Origin: Adiantum capillus-veneris
Lineage: Eukaryota > Streptophyta > Polypodiopsida > Polypodiales > Pteridaceae
Assembly (NCBI GenBank): GCA_014529385.2
Contig: CM043971.1
Span: forward strand, 54,859,709-54,923,708
DNA: 64,000 nt
Reading direction: 5' to 3'
Shown: piece after piece, positions 12,008-23,700 of the stretch
Position numbering within the stretch: position 1 is the first letter of the stretch
Layout: every line of letters begins with the position of its first letter
Made by a program: the position numbers and the translations under genes
The notes under the pieces: model-generated
What the model was told of the DNA's origin: nothing
Seen by the model: the letters and a program-made list of their open reading frames with translations, nothing else
The model's database searches: none

Positions 12008-12840
12008 GCTCTGCGGAAAGCATGGCGGTGGACAATGGACAGACACTTCCTGAAACCGCATACCAAGGGCGTGTACAACACCCTCATGGTCTCGTTGGAT
12101 TGGTTCTCCCCCTTGAACAAGCAGTGGGGCAAGCAATGGCCATAATCAAAATGGGTGACAATTGTAAAGAACATCTAGTGCCCACAATGGCTGCATGGGA
12201 TGAACGTTTTTCTATGGAAGGTACTTTGGGGAGCCTTATTGACTAGTGTGAAGGTCCTAGCTAGAGGTATTGGTCCAAATAGATGCTCACAATGCAGAAT
12301 TGCAAGTGAGGATCTCCCTCACTTATTTAAGGATTGCCCGACGATTTGTGGCATGGTAGGGAAGATTTGCAATTGGGTTCAAAAGACATGGAAGATTGAG
12401 TTCTTTAAGAACGATCTCTTCCTGGGTGGGAAGGTGTTCAAGAGCCACCGCTCGTTACAGTAAGCAAATTGTTAGATTATGCTACTTCAAACACGTGTGG
12501 CAAGCCAGGAACTTTCGACTCTTTGAGAACGCCCTTGAAACAACTACATTCACGGCGAGCGTTCAAGAAAGCAAGGAAGCGATTGTCGCCAATGGGAAAT
12601 GGAGGAACTCTGATGAGTGGAATAAGGCTATGGGTGCCACGATGTTTGACCCACATGTGTAAGTATATGCTCCTTGTTCAGTCAATTGTCTTGCCTTTGC
12701 CATGGGGTGGCCCCCCTTTCAACCGATATAACTATGGTTGTTGGAAGACGTCGTGGCTCGACACGAGTATGACTAGTATCTATAATTCTTTTGGGTTGCT
12801 AATGTGATTCACTCACAATTGTGAGTTCTGGAAAAAAAAA
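12008..12840 (+). mobile_element. 5'-truncated LINE (L1-type) insertion with 12-bp target duplication
   Basis: The 12-mer AGCATAATATAG flanks the copy exactly (11996-12007 and 12841-12852), and the copy ends in a poly(A) run (about 12831-12840). Inside, in two frames joined by a frameshift near 12460, is a Cys/His-rich module of the zf-RVT type found at the C-terminus of plant LINE ORF2. It shows Cys-x2-Cys then His-x4-Cys near 12290-12345, followed by the VWQARN-like block near 12490. Just before the poly(A) is the palindrome ACTCACAATTGTGAGT (12811-12826). The reverse transcriptase and endonuclease parts are missing, as expected for 5' truncation. Confidence 0.88.
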
Positions 12841-12852
12841 AGCATAATATAG

Positions 12853-13449
12853 ACCTTAGCATGTCTCACATTGATAATGTTATTCAATCTAAGCACATTG
12901 TTGCACTGGTGTGTGTGGAGATCACTCTTTGCTTTGAATCTTCTTCTCCATGTTGCATGCACTTCTATAGCTCTATTTATAGGTGGCCAAAACGTTTTTA
13001 TGGGATTCAATACCAAGAATCTATGGAGATGCTCTTGGTTGAGTAGGGAGAAAAGGGGAGGGCGGAGCCACATGGCAAGCATCGATGATGCTTATGTGGA
13101 GAGGGGTGGGAGAGATTCCAACTGTGAGCCAAGGAGGAGAGGGATACAGATAGGCCGACACAAGGCACATCACGATAGACGCATGTATCCTTGGCGGGCT
13201 TGCAGACACATGTGTAGGGAGGTAGGCCATATTAGGCAAGGGTGTGCATGGGAGTCCTTGGGGGGCGGGGGAGGATGAGATGACACCTGGCACAGAGAGA
13301 GCGAGATATCGTGCATGGTCAAGAACACACACACACACACACACAGTTTTTTCTTTCCTTTGCAAATGATCGTCCTCTACCCCTGCCAATGGGAGGCCTC
13401 GCAGAGGTGTGATGCCTTGGAGTGGGACATATGGCCATGAGAAGAGAAG

Positions 13450-13490
<41 letters not shown>

Positions 13491-14243
13491 GCATTGTGCA
13501 AAGGAGATGGTGGATTTGGGGGGGCGGGGGGGGGGGGGAGATGATGGCGACAGCTTGTGTTTGTTTTGCCTTAGAATTCGTAGAGTCGTTTGGAATCTTC
13601 ATCACAAATTTATTAGCTTTGTAGAATAAACCGAATAAGATATTTTAGCTATAGTGTTTTTGCTTAGGGGTTGAATTAGAAGGTATCTTCTAAGATACCT
13701 TGTTTGACATCGAAAGAAAAGTCGATGAAGGCAAGGATGTGAGCACGTGGAAGAAAGAGAGAGAGAGAGAGAGAGAGAGTGAAGGCAAAGAGAGAAAAAG
13801 AGGGAGATTTTTTTTGGGGAAAATTATCAAAATACCCTAATAATTATCTTTTGGATTTGCAATGCAGAGAGATAGAGAGAGATCTTTTCGCTCTCCCTCG
13901 GTATTTGCAGGTGCCAGGATGTGTATTTGTGGGAATTCCCCGTGAGATCATGTAGCACTGTTGAAGCGCAAAATCTCTCTTGTTTGCCTGCAACGCAACC
14001 TCTTGGAGTTGATCGTCGCAGGGCTGGCGGGGGAGAAGCTAGGTTGGGGAGAGTTGCTACGACAGTAGATAGCGTGCTCACAGATGCTTGTGTTCGCTGC
14101 GGCTTCCCAACAGAGATAGAGGGAAAGACATAGGAGATGTGAGGTGGGGGAGGAAACAGGGTTGCACAGAGCCAGGCAAGAGCTCGCCTTCAAGGAGTAT
14201 GCGTGCAACCAAACGGGGTGTCAAAGCTGCGGGTTGATTGCTT

Positions 14244-14288
<45 letters not shown>

Positions 14289-14520
14289 ACTCATCCTGTT
14301 GTGGAGATGGTGATGACGCGTTGATCGGCCAATGTGTCAGACGAAGATGGTGAAGAGCACAGCCGACGGGAGGGGGTGGGAAGGGATTTCCCTTTACGAA
14401 TTATGGTATCCCAATAGAATCTCGGCATCTTCGAGAGAAATTAATGGAAAATTTCAAAGTAGACCGAGTAGTAGTAGGGTAATATATACTCTAACAATCA
14501 ATATCCCTATAGGGTAAAGG
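12853..14520. repeat. Unassigned stretch with dense microsatellites
   Basis: Tracts include (CA)n near 13325-13346, (GA)n near 13453-13487, poly(G) near 13517-13540, (GA)n near 13757-13780 and (CT)n near 14249-14286. The longest frame (13605-13021, minus, 194 codons) is driven by Ser-Leu, Pro and Val-Cys repeats over these tracts. No protein family is recognisable. Confidence 0.7.
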
Positions 14521-15206
14521 GGCCAACTTAAGGCCAACTAAGCGGGGAGAGCTACTGCGACCAACACGCTGCCCCAATTTGGATGTGGAAGGGCGCAAAA
14601 TGAAGCTGTTGGTTATGTCTTCGAGCACCAAAGTCCCCAGCACAAGCGTCACGACACAAGTAAAGTATAGCAAGAAAACGTTTTCTGTGTGTGACAAAAT
14701 TTGGGGCAAAAGGGTATCCATTGCAGGGCGTATAATGAGCCATGATGCCACAAGGGATTGAGCCCATGATCGGACGGTCCACAAAAAATCTCATCTACAT
14801 TGTCCAGTAAGAAAGAGACTCCACGCTGTCTCTAATTTGGAGCAGACTGCAACCCAAAATCGGGGGTATGTGGGTCCTCCTTTCAGGGGCCGGCTTTTTA
14901 TTGGCCCTTTTACCCTATACCACAATCGATATCAAAGGAGGCTTCAAACTCGGATCGAGTGGCTAGCATTCTCGTAGCTCACTTTCTCAAATCAAGCTGA
15001 TATTTTGTGAGTATAAGAGCTAGATATTGTCAAAATTTTGATTTGCCGCATTTAGGCCTCTCCAACTATTGTAGTACTTCGCATGTAACATCGTCTTTTT
15101 GTGCAAGCTTTTAATAGTCTAATTTTTTGCAAAAACATGAACTTTGTATTCTTCTCTGGGTCAGTGGGTTGTTTCCTCCTGTGATGTAGTCATTGGACAT
15201 GGCTGA
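14521..15206. other. Unassigned stretch
   Basis: No convincing gene. An eroded PBS-like sequence may lie near 14931-14950, upstream of the copia gag remnant, but it has too many mismatches to assign. Confidence 0.35.
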
Positions 15207-15300
15207 AAATTAGATGGAGACAACTACCCGCTATGTTCATAATCGTTGCAACATGTTCTTGTTCCACAAGCGAGTTTGGAACATTGTGCAAGGTCATGAT
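15207..15300 (+). pseudogene. Ty1/copia gag N-terminal remnant
   Basis: One plus-strand frame gives KLDGDNYPL at 15207-15233, and a second frame gives HKRVWNIVQGHD ending at 15300. Together they match the start of the plant copia gag domain (leucine-aspartate-glycine-x-asparagine-tyrosine, then a Trp-x-Ile/Val-Val motif). They lie in different frames, and stops follow at once, so the copy is dead. No protease or reverse transcriptase follows. Confidence 0.65.
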
Positions 15301-15774
15301 GTATGACTAAGTAAGGTGGATAAAGGTTCTATAGATGATGGTGCAGGTTCTTGCAATTCTATCGCTAGAGTCTTCTATTGACTAGATGCGTTGAGATATT
15401 AGTGATGCGTAAGCTCATGCTCATCCAGCCCATAATGCTCGCTTTGCTTCTCTAGGACTTTGTGCATTATGGGTATTCACACCAACAAATTAAAGTGCAC
15501 AAGTCACTTGGTTGTCACATTCTTTGTTCTGTTGGTCAGCTTCTGTATGCCAGTCCCCCCAAATACTAAGACATGCAAGGTATTTTTTGGCCTGCTGAAG
15601 GAAGGCCTTAGTATTGGGCTGGCTTAGGTGTACTTTGGCAGATGGCTTGCACGTGGACGGCTAGAATTTAGGCGAAGGTTTCAACTCTCAAGCTACAGCA
15701 GGTGCGCTACTATGGAGAAGTCGAGCTGTCACATACACGAGAGACACACACAATGACACCTGCAACAAGGAAGA

Positions 15775-15845
<71 letters not shown>

Positions 15846-16109
15846 CATGCGAATTTGTCGTGCAGCACTGCAGTTATTTTTGCGTGTTGTCCAGGGAGTC
15901 CAAGCGGCAGAATTGCGCAGAAAAGAGGATGGGCTTTGTTCTTGCAGGTATCCATAGATTTGGCGGGCACGTGCCCTGTGGACTCCATCGCCCACAATCT
16001 TCTGCGCTACTGCCTGATTGTTGTGCATCTCACGATTTCCATCTATGTATGAACAGGGCTTAGTCCAGCTCAGACATTAACAGCGTTCGAGAAAAATCAA
16101 TTTCCCAAA
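15301..16109. repeat. Unassigned stretch with long (CT)n tract
   Basis: A perfect (CT)n run of about 64 bases spans 15779-15842. Flanking frames are extensions of the repeat. No coding sequence is recognised. Confidence 0.7.
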
Positions 16110-16406
16110 CGCTCAATGTTCCTTTCCTTGGATTTGCCAAGAGGAAATTTTGGAATATTTTTTTGGGGTTTTACATTATTTTACTCTATTGTGGAGCGGA
16201 ATTTCTCCCTTTCCCCTCGCCCTCAACCGGCATATTTGAAATCGAAAATGGTACGATGTTAAGCCAAGACACATTTTCCCCAAATACTGCTCGGCAATGT
16301 TGAGGCTCCTACCCAGTGCCATCCGGCGAATTCTCTGCTTCAGGAGAATGTTGTGTATCTTAACTTCCTCCTGCAGACGATGGCAGACCCTCGAATTGTC
16401 GATTGC

Positions 16407-16446
<40 letters not shown>

Positions 16447-17256
16447 CTATGGTACCAAGATAGTGGAAAAATCATTTTTTTGAACATAAAAATTTCCTTT
16501 CCTTGTTTATTTCAAGAGGAAATTTAAAAAATAGGGTATTTTTTTAAATTTTTACACTATTTTTGTCTATTTTGGGGTGGCATTTCTTCTTGTGCCGTGC
16601 CCTCAACCGGCACTTTTTTAATTGTAAACGGCACGATATTAAGACGAGACACATTTTTCTCGAACATTAGAGAGGTCGGCCAAAGACCTCGTCCATCGTC
16701 CAATCCAATGGATGCAATCGCCTTTGTGCGCGTGTGTGTGTGTGAGAGAGAGAGAGAAAGAGAGAGTCTGAGATCATTTAGACTTTCCTTGATTTTGTCA
16801 AGAGAAAATGCTAAATACAAAATTCCTTTCCTTGTTTATTTCAAGAGGAAATTTCAAAAAATTAGGCTGTTTTTTTAGATTTTTACATTCTTTTTTTCTA
16901 TTCGAAGGAGGCATTTCTCCTTTTTCCCGTGCCCTCAACCAAAATTCTTTACATTGAAAACGGCACGATATTAAGTTGGGACACATTTTCCCGAACACTG
17001 GAGAGGTCCGACAAAGGCCTCGTCCACCGTCCAATCCAATGGATGCACTCGCCTGTGTGCGCGTGTCTGTGTGTGTGAGAGAGAGAAAGAGAGAGTCTGA
17101 GATAATTTACACTTTCCTTGATTTTGTCAAGAGAAAATAGCCTCGTGGAGCTCACGAGGACAGTCTCAGGCGGTGACGCAGAAAGGAGTAGAGGTTAGGC
17201 TAGAGAGAGATGATCGGCGTTCGCATATAGACGTGTATAGACTCATTTGGTTGTGG

Positions 17257-17343
<87 letters not shown>

Positions 17344-18040
17344 TTTCAAGAATTGCGCACACGTAGTCATAGGTACTATTCAGCATGTGCCATTGCGCTA
17401 TTGCTTAAACAATGCGGATTCCAAGCATACAAAACTTGTTCCCTTTCAAACTTTCTTTCCTTGATTTTGTCAAGAGGAAATAATTATTGAAATTTAGGCT
17501 TTCTTCGCGGCTTTTCAAACTACTTTTGTCGATTTCTAGGCAGAATTTCTCCTTTTGCTCGTGCCCTAGTGTTTGAGAAAAATGTGCCTCAGCTTATTAT
17601 CGTGTCGTTTTCAATCTCAAAAATGTAGAGTGAGGCCAAGGGGAAAGGGAAAATTTCCACTCCAAAATAGAAAAAATAGTGTAAAAGCCCAAGAAATTAA
17701 CTTGATTTTCTAGAATTTCCTCTTGGCAAATCCAAGGGAGGGAATTTTGTATGTTTGCAAATTTTTTTTTCTCGAACATTGTTGTGCCCTCAACCGGCTT
17801 TTTTTGAAATTGTAACTGACACGCTATTAAGATGGGAAAAGTTCCACTCCAAAATAGAGAAAGATAGTGTAAAAACCCGAAAAATTAACTTGATTTTTTG
17901 AAATTTCCTCTTGACAAATCCAAGAAAAGGAATTTTGTATGTTTGGAAAAAGGCTTTTTTCCAAACACTGGGAAGCCCTTAACCGGCATTTTTGAGATTG
18001 AAACCGGCACGCTATTAAGATGAGGCACAATTCCCCACGA
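16110..18040. repeat. Array of degenerate direct and inverted repeat units with hairpin cores
   Basis: A unit of roughly 330-380 bases recurs. Its parts are a hairpin core (TTTCCTTG ... CAAGAGGAAA, arms pairing), a T-rich segment, GCCCTCAACCGGC, a CGGCACGATATTAAG block, then a CACATTTT-TC-GAACA block. Direct copies start near 16131, 16498 and 16825, with core-only copies near 16786, 17110 and 17455. Reverse-complement copies lie at about 17585-17760 and 17830-18030. (GA)n tracts (16408-16444, 17275-17339) sit between units. No coding capacity is visible. Confidence 0.8.
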
Positions 18041-18640
18041 ACGTTGGGTTTTCAGAAATCCTTCTCCTCCAAGAGCTCAAGAAAATGTTCAACGCATGAG
18101 CATGGTGGGAACCTTAGACCACCACCACATACTCTTAGATCTAACTCAACTTGCCACCTCAAATTGCACAGTCTATGGACAAGAAGAGTATGAATGGATA
18201 AAGTGGGGGTACCCTTTTTTATTGTTGTACCTTTGTCCACTAGTCCATTAATGCCTTTGAATTTGATGTTCTCTTGCATGTGTCTAAATATGTGAATCCA
18301 TTTAATAGATATGATAGTAGGGTAGCCTTAAGACTTAGTGAACGTTGAGAAAGAGAAGGGAGGATTGTAGTATATAAGTAGTGTTGCTGCTGCAAAAAGT
18401 TCAAGACTATCCCTCTCTCTTATTGATCCTAAGAAAAAGTTCAAGACTATCCCTCTCTCTTATTGATCCTAAGATCCCTACGACTGTGTAGAGTATTGTT
18501 TCTATGAGCTTATTTATCCTTTAGCTAAGAATCTTCTTTTCTCTTTGCTTCTTTTGATTCAACACGTCAAGTAATAGTCGCGTTGGAGTTTGAAGATGGT
18601 GACTCAATACCTTGATAACTTATACAAAATGCGTGATGTA
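18041..18640 (+). repeat. Unassigned stretch with a 40-bp tandem duplication
   Basis: The 40-base unit starting AAAAAGTTCAAGACTATCCC at 18394 is repeated perfectly at 18434-18473. The rest is unassigned. Confidence 0.85.
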
Positions 18641-18766
18641 TGCTTGGCGATAATGTGATTTTGCTTTCTATTTTTTCAGAGTTGAACAAGATAGTGCACC
18701 ATGATACAACTGCATCATTCTTAGAGCCTGGTAGTAGCCTCATTCTTGATCATGTGCCTTCACTCT

Positions 18767-18960
18767 GCACGAGAAGCGCTTCGAGTCTGCCTAAGCTTGA
18801 TGTTTTTTCTTCTCTTAGCGTTGGGCCCAAATCCCTCAAGCGTGTGAATCAAAGTGGTGCGGTGCACGAGAAGCGCTTTGAGTCTGCCTAAGCTTGATGT
18901 TTTTTCTTCTCTTAGCGTTGGGCCCAAATCCCTCACGCGTATGAATCAAAGTGGTGCGGT
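18767..18960 (+). repeat. 97-bp tandem duplication inside a decayed exon
   Basis: The segment beginning GCACGAGAAGCGCTT at 18767 restarts at 18864 with only a few substitutions. Because 97 is not a multiple of three, the duplication shifts the frame of the exon it lies in. Confidence 0.92.
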
Positions 18961-20060
18961 GGCACGTAAACTTTTCAAGACTTGCGAGGCGACAACGGCA
19001 CCAAGTAAGGCTTACTTGTGCCTCATAGATATTCTATTGTTGTTTCCAACGCTTAAGAGTTTTGTTTTTTGTTGTGGCAGCCAAACCTTTTCTGGAGGGT
19101 CCAATGCCTGCAGTAGCTGCAAAAACTGTGAGCATTAAAGAGGGTGCCAACCTAGATGAACATACTACTACTGAGTGTTACCATGATGGATGTGATTCCC
19201 GCTAGTTCATCTTCCCTTGTGCCTTATATTCCCACTAAAATCCCTCTATTGTGCATTGTTGACATCACTGAGACTTGCCCTCATTTCGCATTCGAGGGGT
19301 GCGTACTGAACCGCTATGGGACTTACAAACAAAGCCCAGAAGTTGCTAAGTATATGTGCTACCTTAAGGCAGACCTAGTTGACCCACTCAACACCGACAC
19401 CATCACTTGTGCTATTAGCGATCAATTTATTGCACAATTCATTGACACTCTTGTTGTAGGAGACTTTGTGCACATTGAGAATGTGACTGTGAAAAAAAAG
19501 CTAAGTAAGATGGGTGCACATCTCCTTATGTACTATTCTTCAACACTTCCATGGTTGTAGAGAAGAGAAAGCCTTTTGAATTCAACCTTAGTTTCTACCC
19601 AGAGAGCAAAGTGCGTCAATTTTTGGATGAGGCACAGTCCTTGCATGCACAGGGCACTCATACGCACTTTGGAACTGTAGCCTTTGTTGTTATATAGGGC
19701 CATGCTAGCACTTCAAAACCTGATCTTTCCCAAGGTGATCTTGTTCTTGCGAATGAGCCAACAGCTAAGGACCGTGCCATTGTAAGACTTCCTTATCTTT
19801 GCCCTTCTATAGATTTGTTGCTTTCTAATATTTTCCCTCTCTTGACATCATAGCTTAGCTTCGTGAATGCACGCAAAGACGATTACCACGCTATCTTTCG
19901 TGCTCTTGAGATCGATGGGCATCCTATGTTTGTTGCACAAAACATAGGTTCCTTCACAGGCCAGAGCAATACACTCTCAATCTTGGATATTACTATCCTA
20001 GCACGCGTCAAAAGTTCTCATCTCAAGCATCGTTTGGAGGAAGCATATAAGGCCCATATT

Positions 20061-20248
20061 CTTTTTTTTAGCAAAACTCACAATTGTGGGTGGATTATCT
20101 TGAGCAGCCCAAAAATTACAAGGTTTTGTCATGCTTATGTTAAGCCATGACAACATCCAGGGATCATAATTACAATGAGGGCAACCACCCCTACCACCCC
20201 GTCTCATTCTGTTTAGACCAATCCTCTGAGTGTTGCTTGCGCCCAAGT
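20061..20248 (-). mobile_element. Severely 5'-truncated LINE tail with 9-bp target duplication
   Basis: GCCCATATT flanks the insert exactly (20052-20060 and 20249-20257). On the minus strand the insert ends with the palindrome-like CCCACAATTGTGAGT (20076-20090) followed by an A-rich tail (plus-strand T run 20062-20069). It aligns along its length with the last 150 bases of the LINE at 12008-12840. Removing it restores an uninterrupted plus-strand reading frame in the surrounding pseudogene. Confidence 0.85.
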
Positions 20249-20298
20249 GCCCATATTAGCACTTTTCTTTCTTGTATAATTTCTGCGAAGCTTGCCAC

Positions 20299-20773
20299 TG
20301 CTACAGACGGAAGTCGTGGCTCCCTGCAAAATACATAGAATAACATGCTATAGACCATAAATCAATAGATCTCCATACATGCACAATCGTGTACGCGTAA
20401 ACGCCATAGCAAATCTCACATGAGAGAGGCAGAGAGCAAGACAGAGTAAGCGAGCACGTGCAGGCGCACCTCCTAGAGTGGAGTGCTACGCCAGCCCGGT
20501 GAGAGAGAAGAGAAGAGAGGAGAGAAGAATACACAGACACTGGGTGCAATCTCCCCCCGTACAAGAGTGACCATTTCCCTCTTGCACGTATTTGTTATAT
20601 AGATTTCTTGAATGGTCAAATTGGTTACAAACTGGCCGGCCGGTCATAAATGGCCAAAGCTCATAAAAGAGCACTTGAATAATAAAATGTACATGATATA
20701 TATATCCATTCGCATAGGCCAAGTTGGGTCTAGTCTTTTCCACCTGTCAGCTGCAACAAATAATAGAATATCA
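20299..20773 (-). repeat. 3' LTR of LARD-like element
   Basis: 475 bp, TGCTACAG ... AATATCA in plus orientation. From about 20455 to its right end it is almost identical to the LTR at 25446-25919. The first 155 bases are much more diverged. Confidence 0.75.
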
Positions 20774-21251
20774 ATATACCTCTCCGTTGGAAAGCAATTG
20801 TCCTCAGTTGCGAAGATAAAAATCTACAAACAATACTTGTCAAAAACAGTGATTAGTATGTTGTGTCAAAAACATCACATAATAAAAGAATTTTTTTTTG
20901 AAACTAAACAACATTAGCTTATGCCTGCCGTCATCCACATACTACCTATTCTAGTGTCCCATACCACTAGAATAAGCAGTATATGTCATACCTTGATGAA
21001 TCAGGATATCATTGGTCACACTCATCATTAATCTCATAATGTCAAGTCTCATCACATGAACACTGCCGTGATAAAATAATCATCAAATACCAAATCCCAA
21101 TCCAATTCCAGTTCCACAATATAAGTCCAAATCCACATCACTTTCATTATGTACCCGGGTAACAAAATCATACCAGTTACAGTGGTGGCCAGCCACTGCA
21201 GCATGATTTCGTGATTGGTGTTGCCTCATCCAGCGAGTCTACACCAATAAA

Positions 21252-21385
21252 ACGTGCTACCTAAATCGGCGAATCTGCATTTGGTGAAGAAAATTATGAA
21301 TCTGCAGTTTGTTGGTGTGCTGCCTAAATCGGCGAATCTGCACTAGGATGAGCATTGACACACTGCCTAAATCGGCGAGTCTGTG
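21252..21385 (+). repeat. Three short direct repeats, CTAAATCGGCGARTCTG core
   Basis: The core TAAATCGGCGAATCTGCA occurs near 21259 and 21325, and with G/T changes near 21366, spaced about 66 and 41 bases. It lies in the interior of the LARD-like element. No function is assigned. Confidence 0.75.
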
Positions 21386-22749
21386 TGCTTGTGACCAATG
21401 GACTAGACAGGACATAAAAAGTGGAAAATAAAAGACATGTTTGATATGAAATTGGAATAGACTGGAGTGTGGAAGCATGTACCAAATGTTAGCGATCATC
21501 GCACACCAACTGAGCTCATGTAAGGAGTGGTGTGAGAAGTCATCTCAGTAAATATTTCAATCAAAGTAAGTACGAGCCATGATATTAGAAACAATAGATT
21601 TTGCAGTTTATAACATCTGCGAACAAGTAAAGAAGCTCCCTCTTCTAAAAATAACCGATGATATTCTTACATGTTGGAAAATTGCTTAGGTATAGTCTTG
21701 TGAAAACGCATGTAAATAGAGTTACTTGAAAGAAATTAAATAGAATGAGCATGGATTTATCAAACTCTTATTAAACTATAGGATTGTCGTATAGGAAGTT
21801 GGTGTAATAGGTGATGGATAATCTGTAGACCTTAACATAAGAAAGGAGGTAGAATAAGCGAAAGGTTGGTGTATTTGTGTATGGGTCTATATATACATAG
21901 AGACAGATTACGTAGTAGATGATCTTCGTAGATAACAGTACCTTGATAAATTTCATACCTGGAGGGTTGCTGAGATGTTAGCATTGTATCGATCTTTATC
22001 TGCAAAAGTGTTTCTCAAAGACAAAGCACTTACAATTTCTTGTTCAATTTAAGAACAATATAATCGTACAGTAAATAAATTGTGATGATAGAATTGATGC
22101 AAAGTTGGATTATTTGTTAGTGAAAGAGGATGAAAGCAGGCAAGTTTGAGTATAAACAAACGGATAATGAAGGTGCTATATAAATTTTTTGAGTGGTGTG
22201 CAAAGCTGAGATAGCTAGTGGATAGCAGTCTTAGGGCAAAGCAATACCAAGCTCCATGAATAACTGTTTCGTTTAGGATAATTGTAGAGCAATCAAAGTG
22301 AAAATCTAAGTAAATTACGTTACTGCTAATGGGTATAATTGACATAATGTCTCATGCAGATAATGAGAAGAGAGCAATTTTATCCTTTTTAGTAGATAAT
22401 TTCTTACGTGTCTTGATCCTCATTCTAATGGTTGATATAACATCATCATATAATAGGCAGAGTATTTATAGGAATGGAATTGGCAACGACAGTGTATAGC
22501 GATGGTGTAATGAATTTTGATTGGATTTGCATGCTCTGCTATGGTTCGCATGTTGTGTACTTGTGATCTTTGACAAGGTAGAAAAAATACATTCTGTGCT
22601 AATCATTGAAAATAAGTTCAAACTTGAAATTCGTGCGGTTTTAGGTCAAATATAATAAAGCTTTCACTGGTAATTACACTAAACTTGTGTAAATTTGTGA
22701 CTGTTCTTTAAGGCAAGCAAAAGAGGTAATGGGGAATTTACAAGTTCAA

Positions 22750-23700
22750 GAAATTAAAATACAATAAAGGGCATCGAGTCTGACTGTAAAATTACATCAT
22801 CGTCGTCGTCGTCAATGCTCTAGCATTGTTGCAGGAAGTATTGCATCTAGAGCGTCGTGATTGTCCATCGTTGTAGGTAGTGGTATTGGGGGGAAGAGAG
22901 AGATAAATGAAATGTAAAGTTATATTACTCGTCTTTAAAAGCCATGGGGTCAAACTCGTACAATCATTTGGATCTAATACAATGTCGAGTACAAAATAAA
23001 ATGAAGTGTAGTGAAAATTTGAATTAAAAGACTAACATTAATATCGGCAGACTGAAATCATCATCATCACGATTATCTCAATTCCCGGGATGGTCGGCAG
23101 GCGACGTTATCACAAGAAGTTGTTCACTGAGGAGCGTTGTCGATGTCCGAATATGCTTGGCAACCCGGTGATGTCCGAAAGGCTATTGTATGCTTCATCT
23201 GTGTCCGTCGTTACAAAGAATCGTAGTGGGAGAGGGAAGAGAGAGCGAAATGAAATGAAATGTTTTATCATCCGGCTTCGAAAGGCCTATGGGAACAAAC
23301 TAATAGCATCTAAGAATGAAGGATATAATCTTGCTGGATGTGATACAATGTGATACAATGTCTAGGCACAAATTAAAATGAATTACAATATTCAAAGACT
23401 GAAAGAATGAAGGATACAATCTTGCTGAATGTGATACAATGTCTAGGCACAAATTAAAATGAATTACAATATTCAAAGACTGAAAGAAACAAAAATAAAA
23501 AATAAAAATAAAAATAATCATCTTAAACAGCGTCGTCAATGCCCAAGGATGCTCTGCATCGGGCATCGTATTATAGCGGCTTTGCAGAGGGTTGTCAATG
23601 TCTACCTCTGTAGGTAGTCGAGAGAGAGAGGAGGCCTCCAAAAACTCTGCTCTTGCACGCCTGGTTTTCGCCCTCGTGGACTTGCAGTAATATCCTAACT
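22750..23700 (+). repeat. Degenerate internal repeats including a 91-bp tandem duplication
   Basis: A segment starting AGAATGAAGGATATAATC at 23313 is repeated from 23404 to 23485. Unit one carries an extra 10-base copy of TGATACAATG. Wider, looser similarity (a CGTCGTCAATGC-like block, GTAGGTAGT, GAGAGAGA, then an AAATTAAAATGAA tail) links about 22790-23040 with 23490-23640, suggesting older duplication of a roughly 300-base unit. Confidence 0.65.

Larger units (their letters stand above)
18640..20298 (+). pseudogene. Decayed multi-exon gene with OB-fold-like segment, family unknown
   Basis: Coding-like sequence is split by plausible introns. One acceptor is TTTTTCAG ending at 18680. Another intron ends GTGGCAG at 19079. 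A clean GT...AG intron at 19778-19854 joins two blocks in phase. The best block (19250-19500) has alternating hydrophobic strands and a VGDFVHIENV-like turn, suggesting an OB-fold nucleic-acid-binding domain. The last exon block runs 19855-20060 and resumes in frame at 20258-20298 after a LINE insertion. Damage includes a 97-bp tandem duplication (18767-18863/18864-18960), frameshifts near 19170 and 19510, a TAG near 19697, the LINE, and an LTR element at 20299. OB-fold is an inference, and I cannot name the gene. An RPA-like accessory gene of a Helitron is one alternative. Confidence 0.5.

Noticed and set aside
13021-13605. 194-codon minus-strand frame
   Set aside because: Built on Ser-Leu, Pro and Val-Cys runs from (GA)n, poly(G) and (CA)n; no recognisable protein.
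21252-21385. CRISPR-like repeats
   Set aside because: Only three copies, unequal spacing, clearly eukaryotic context and no cas genes.
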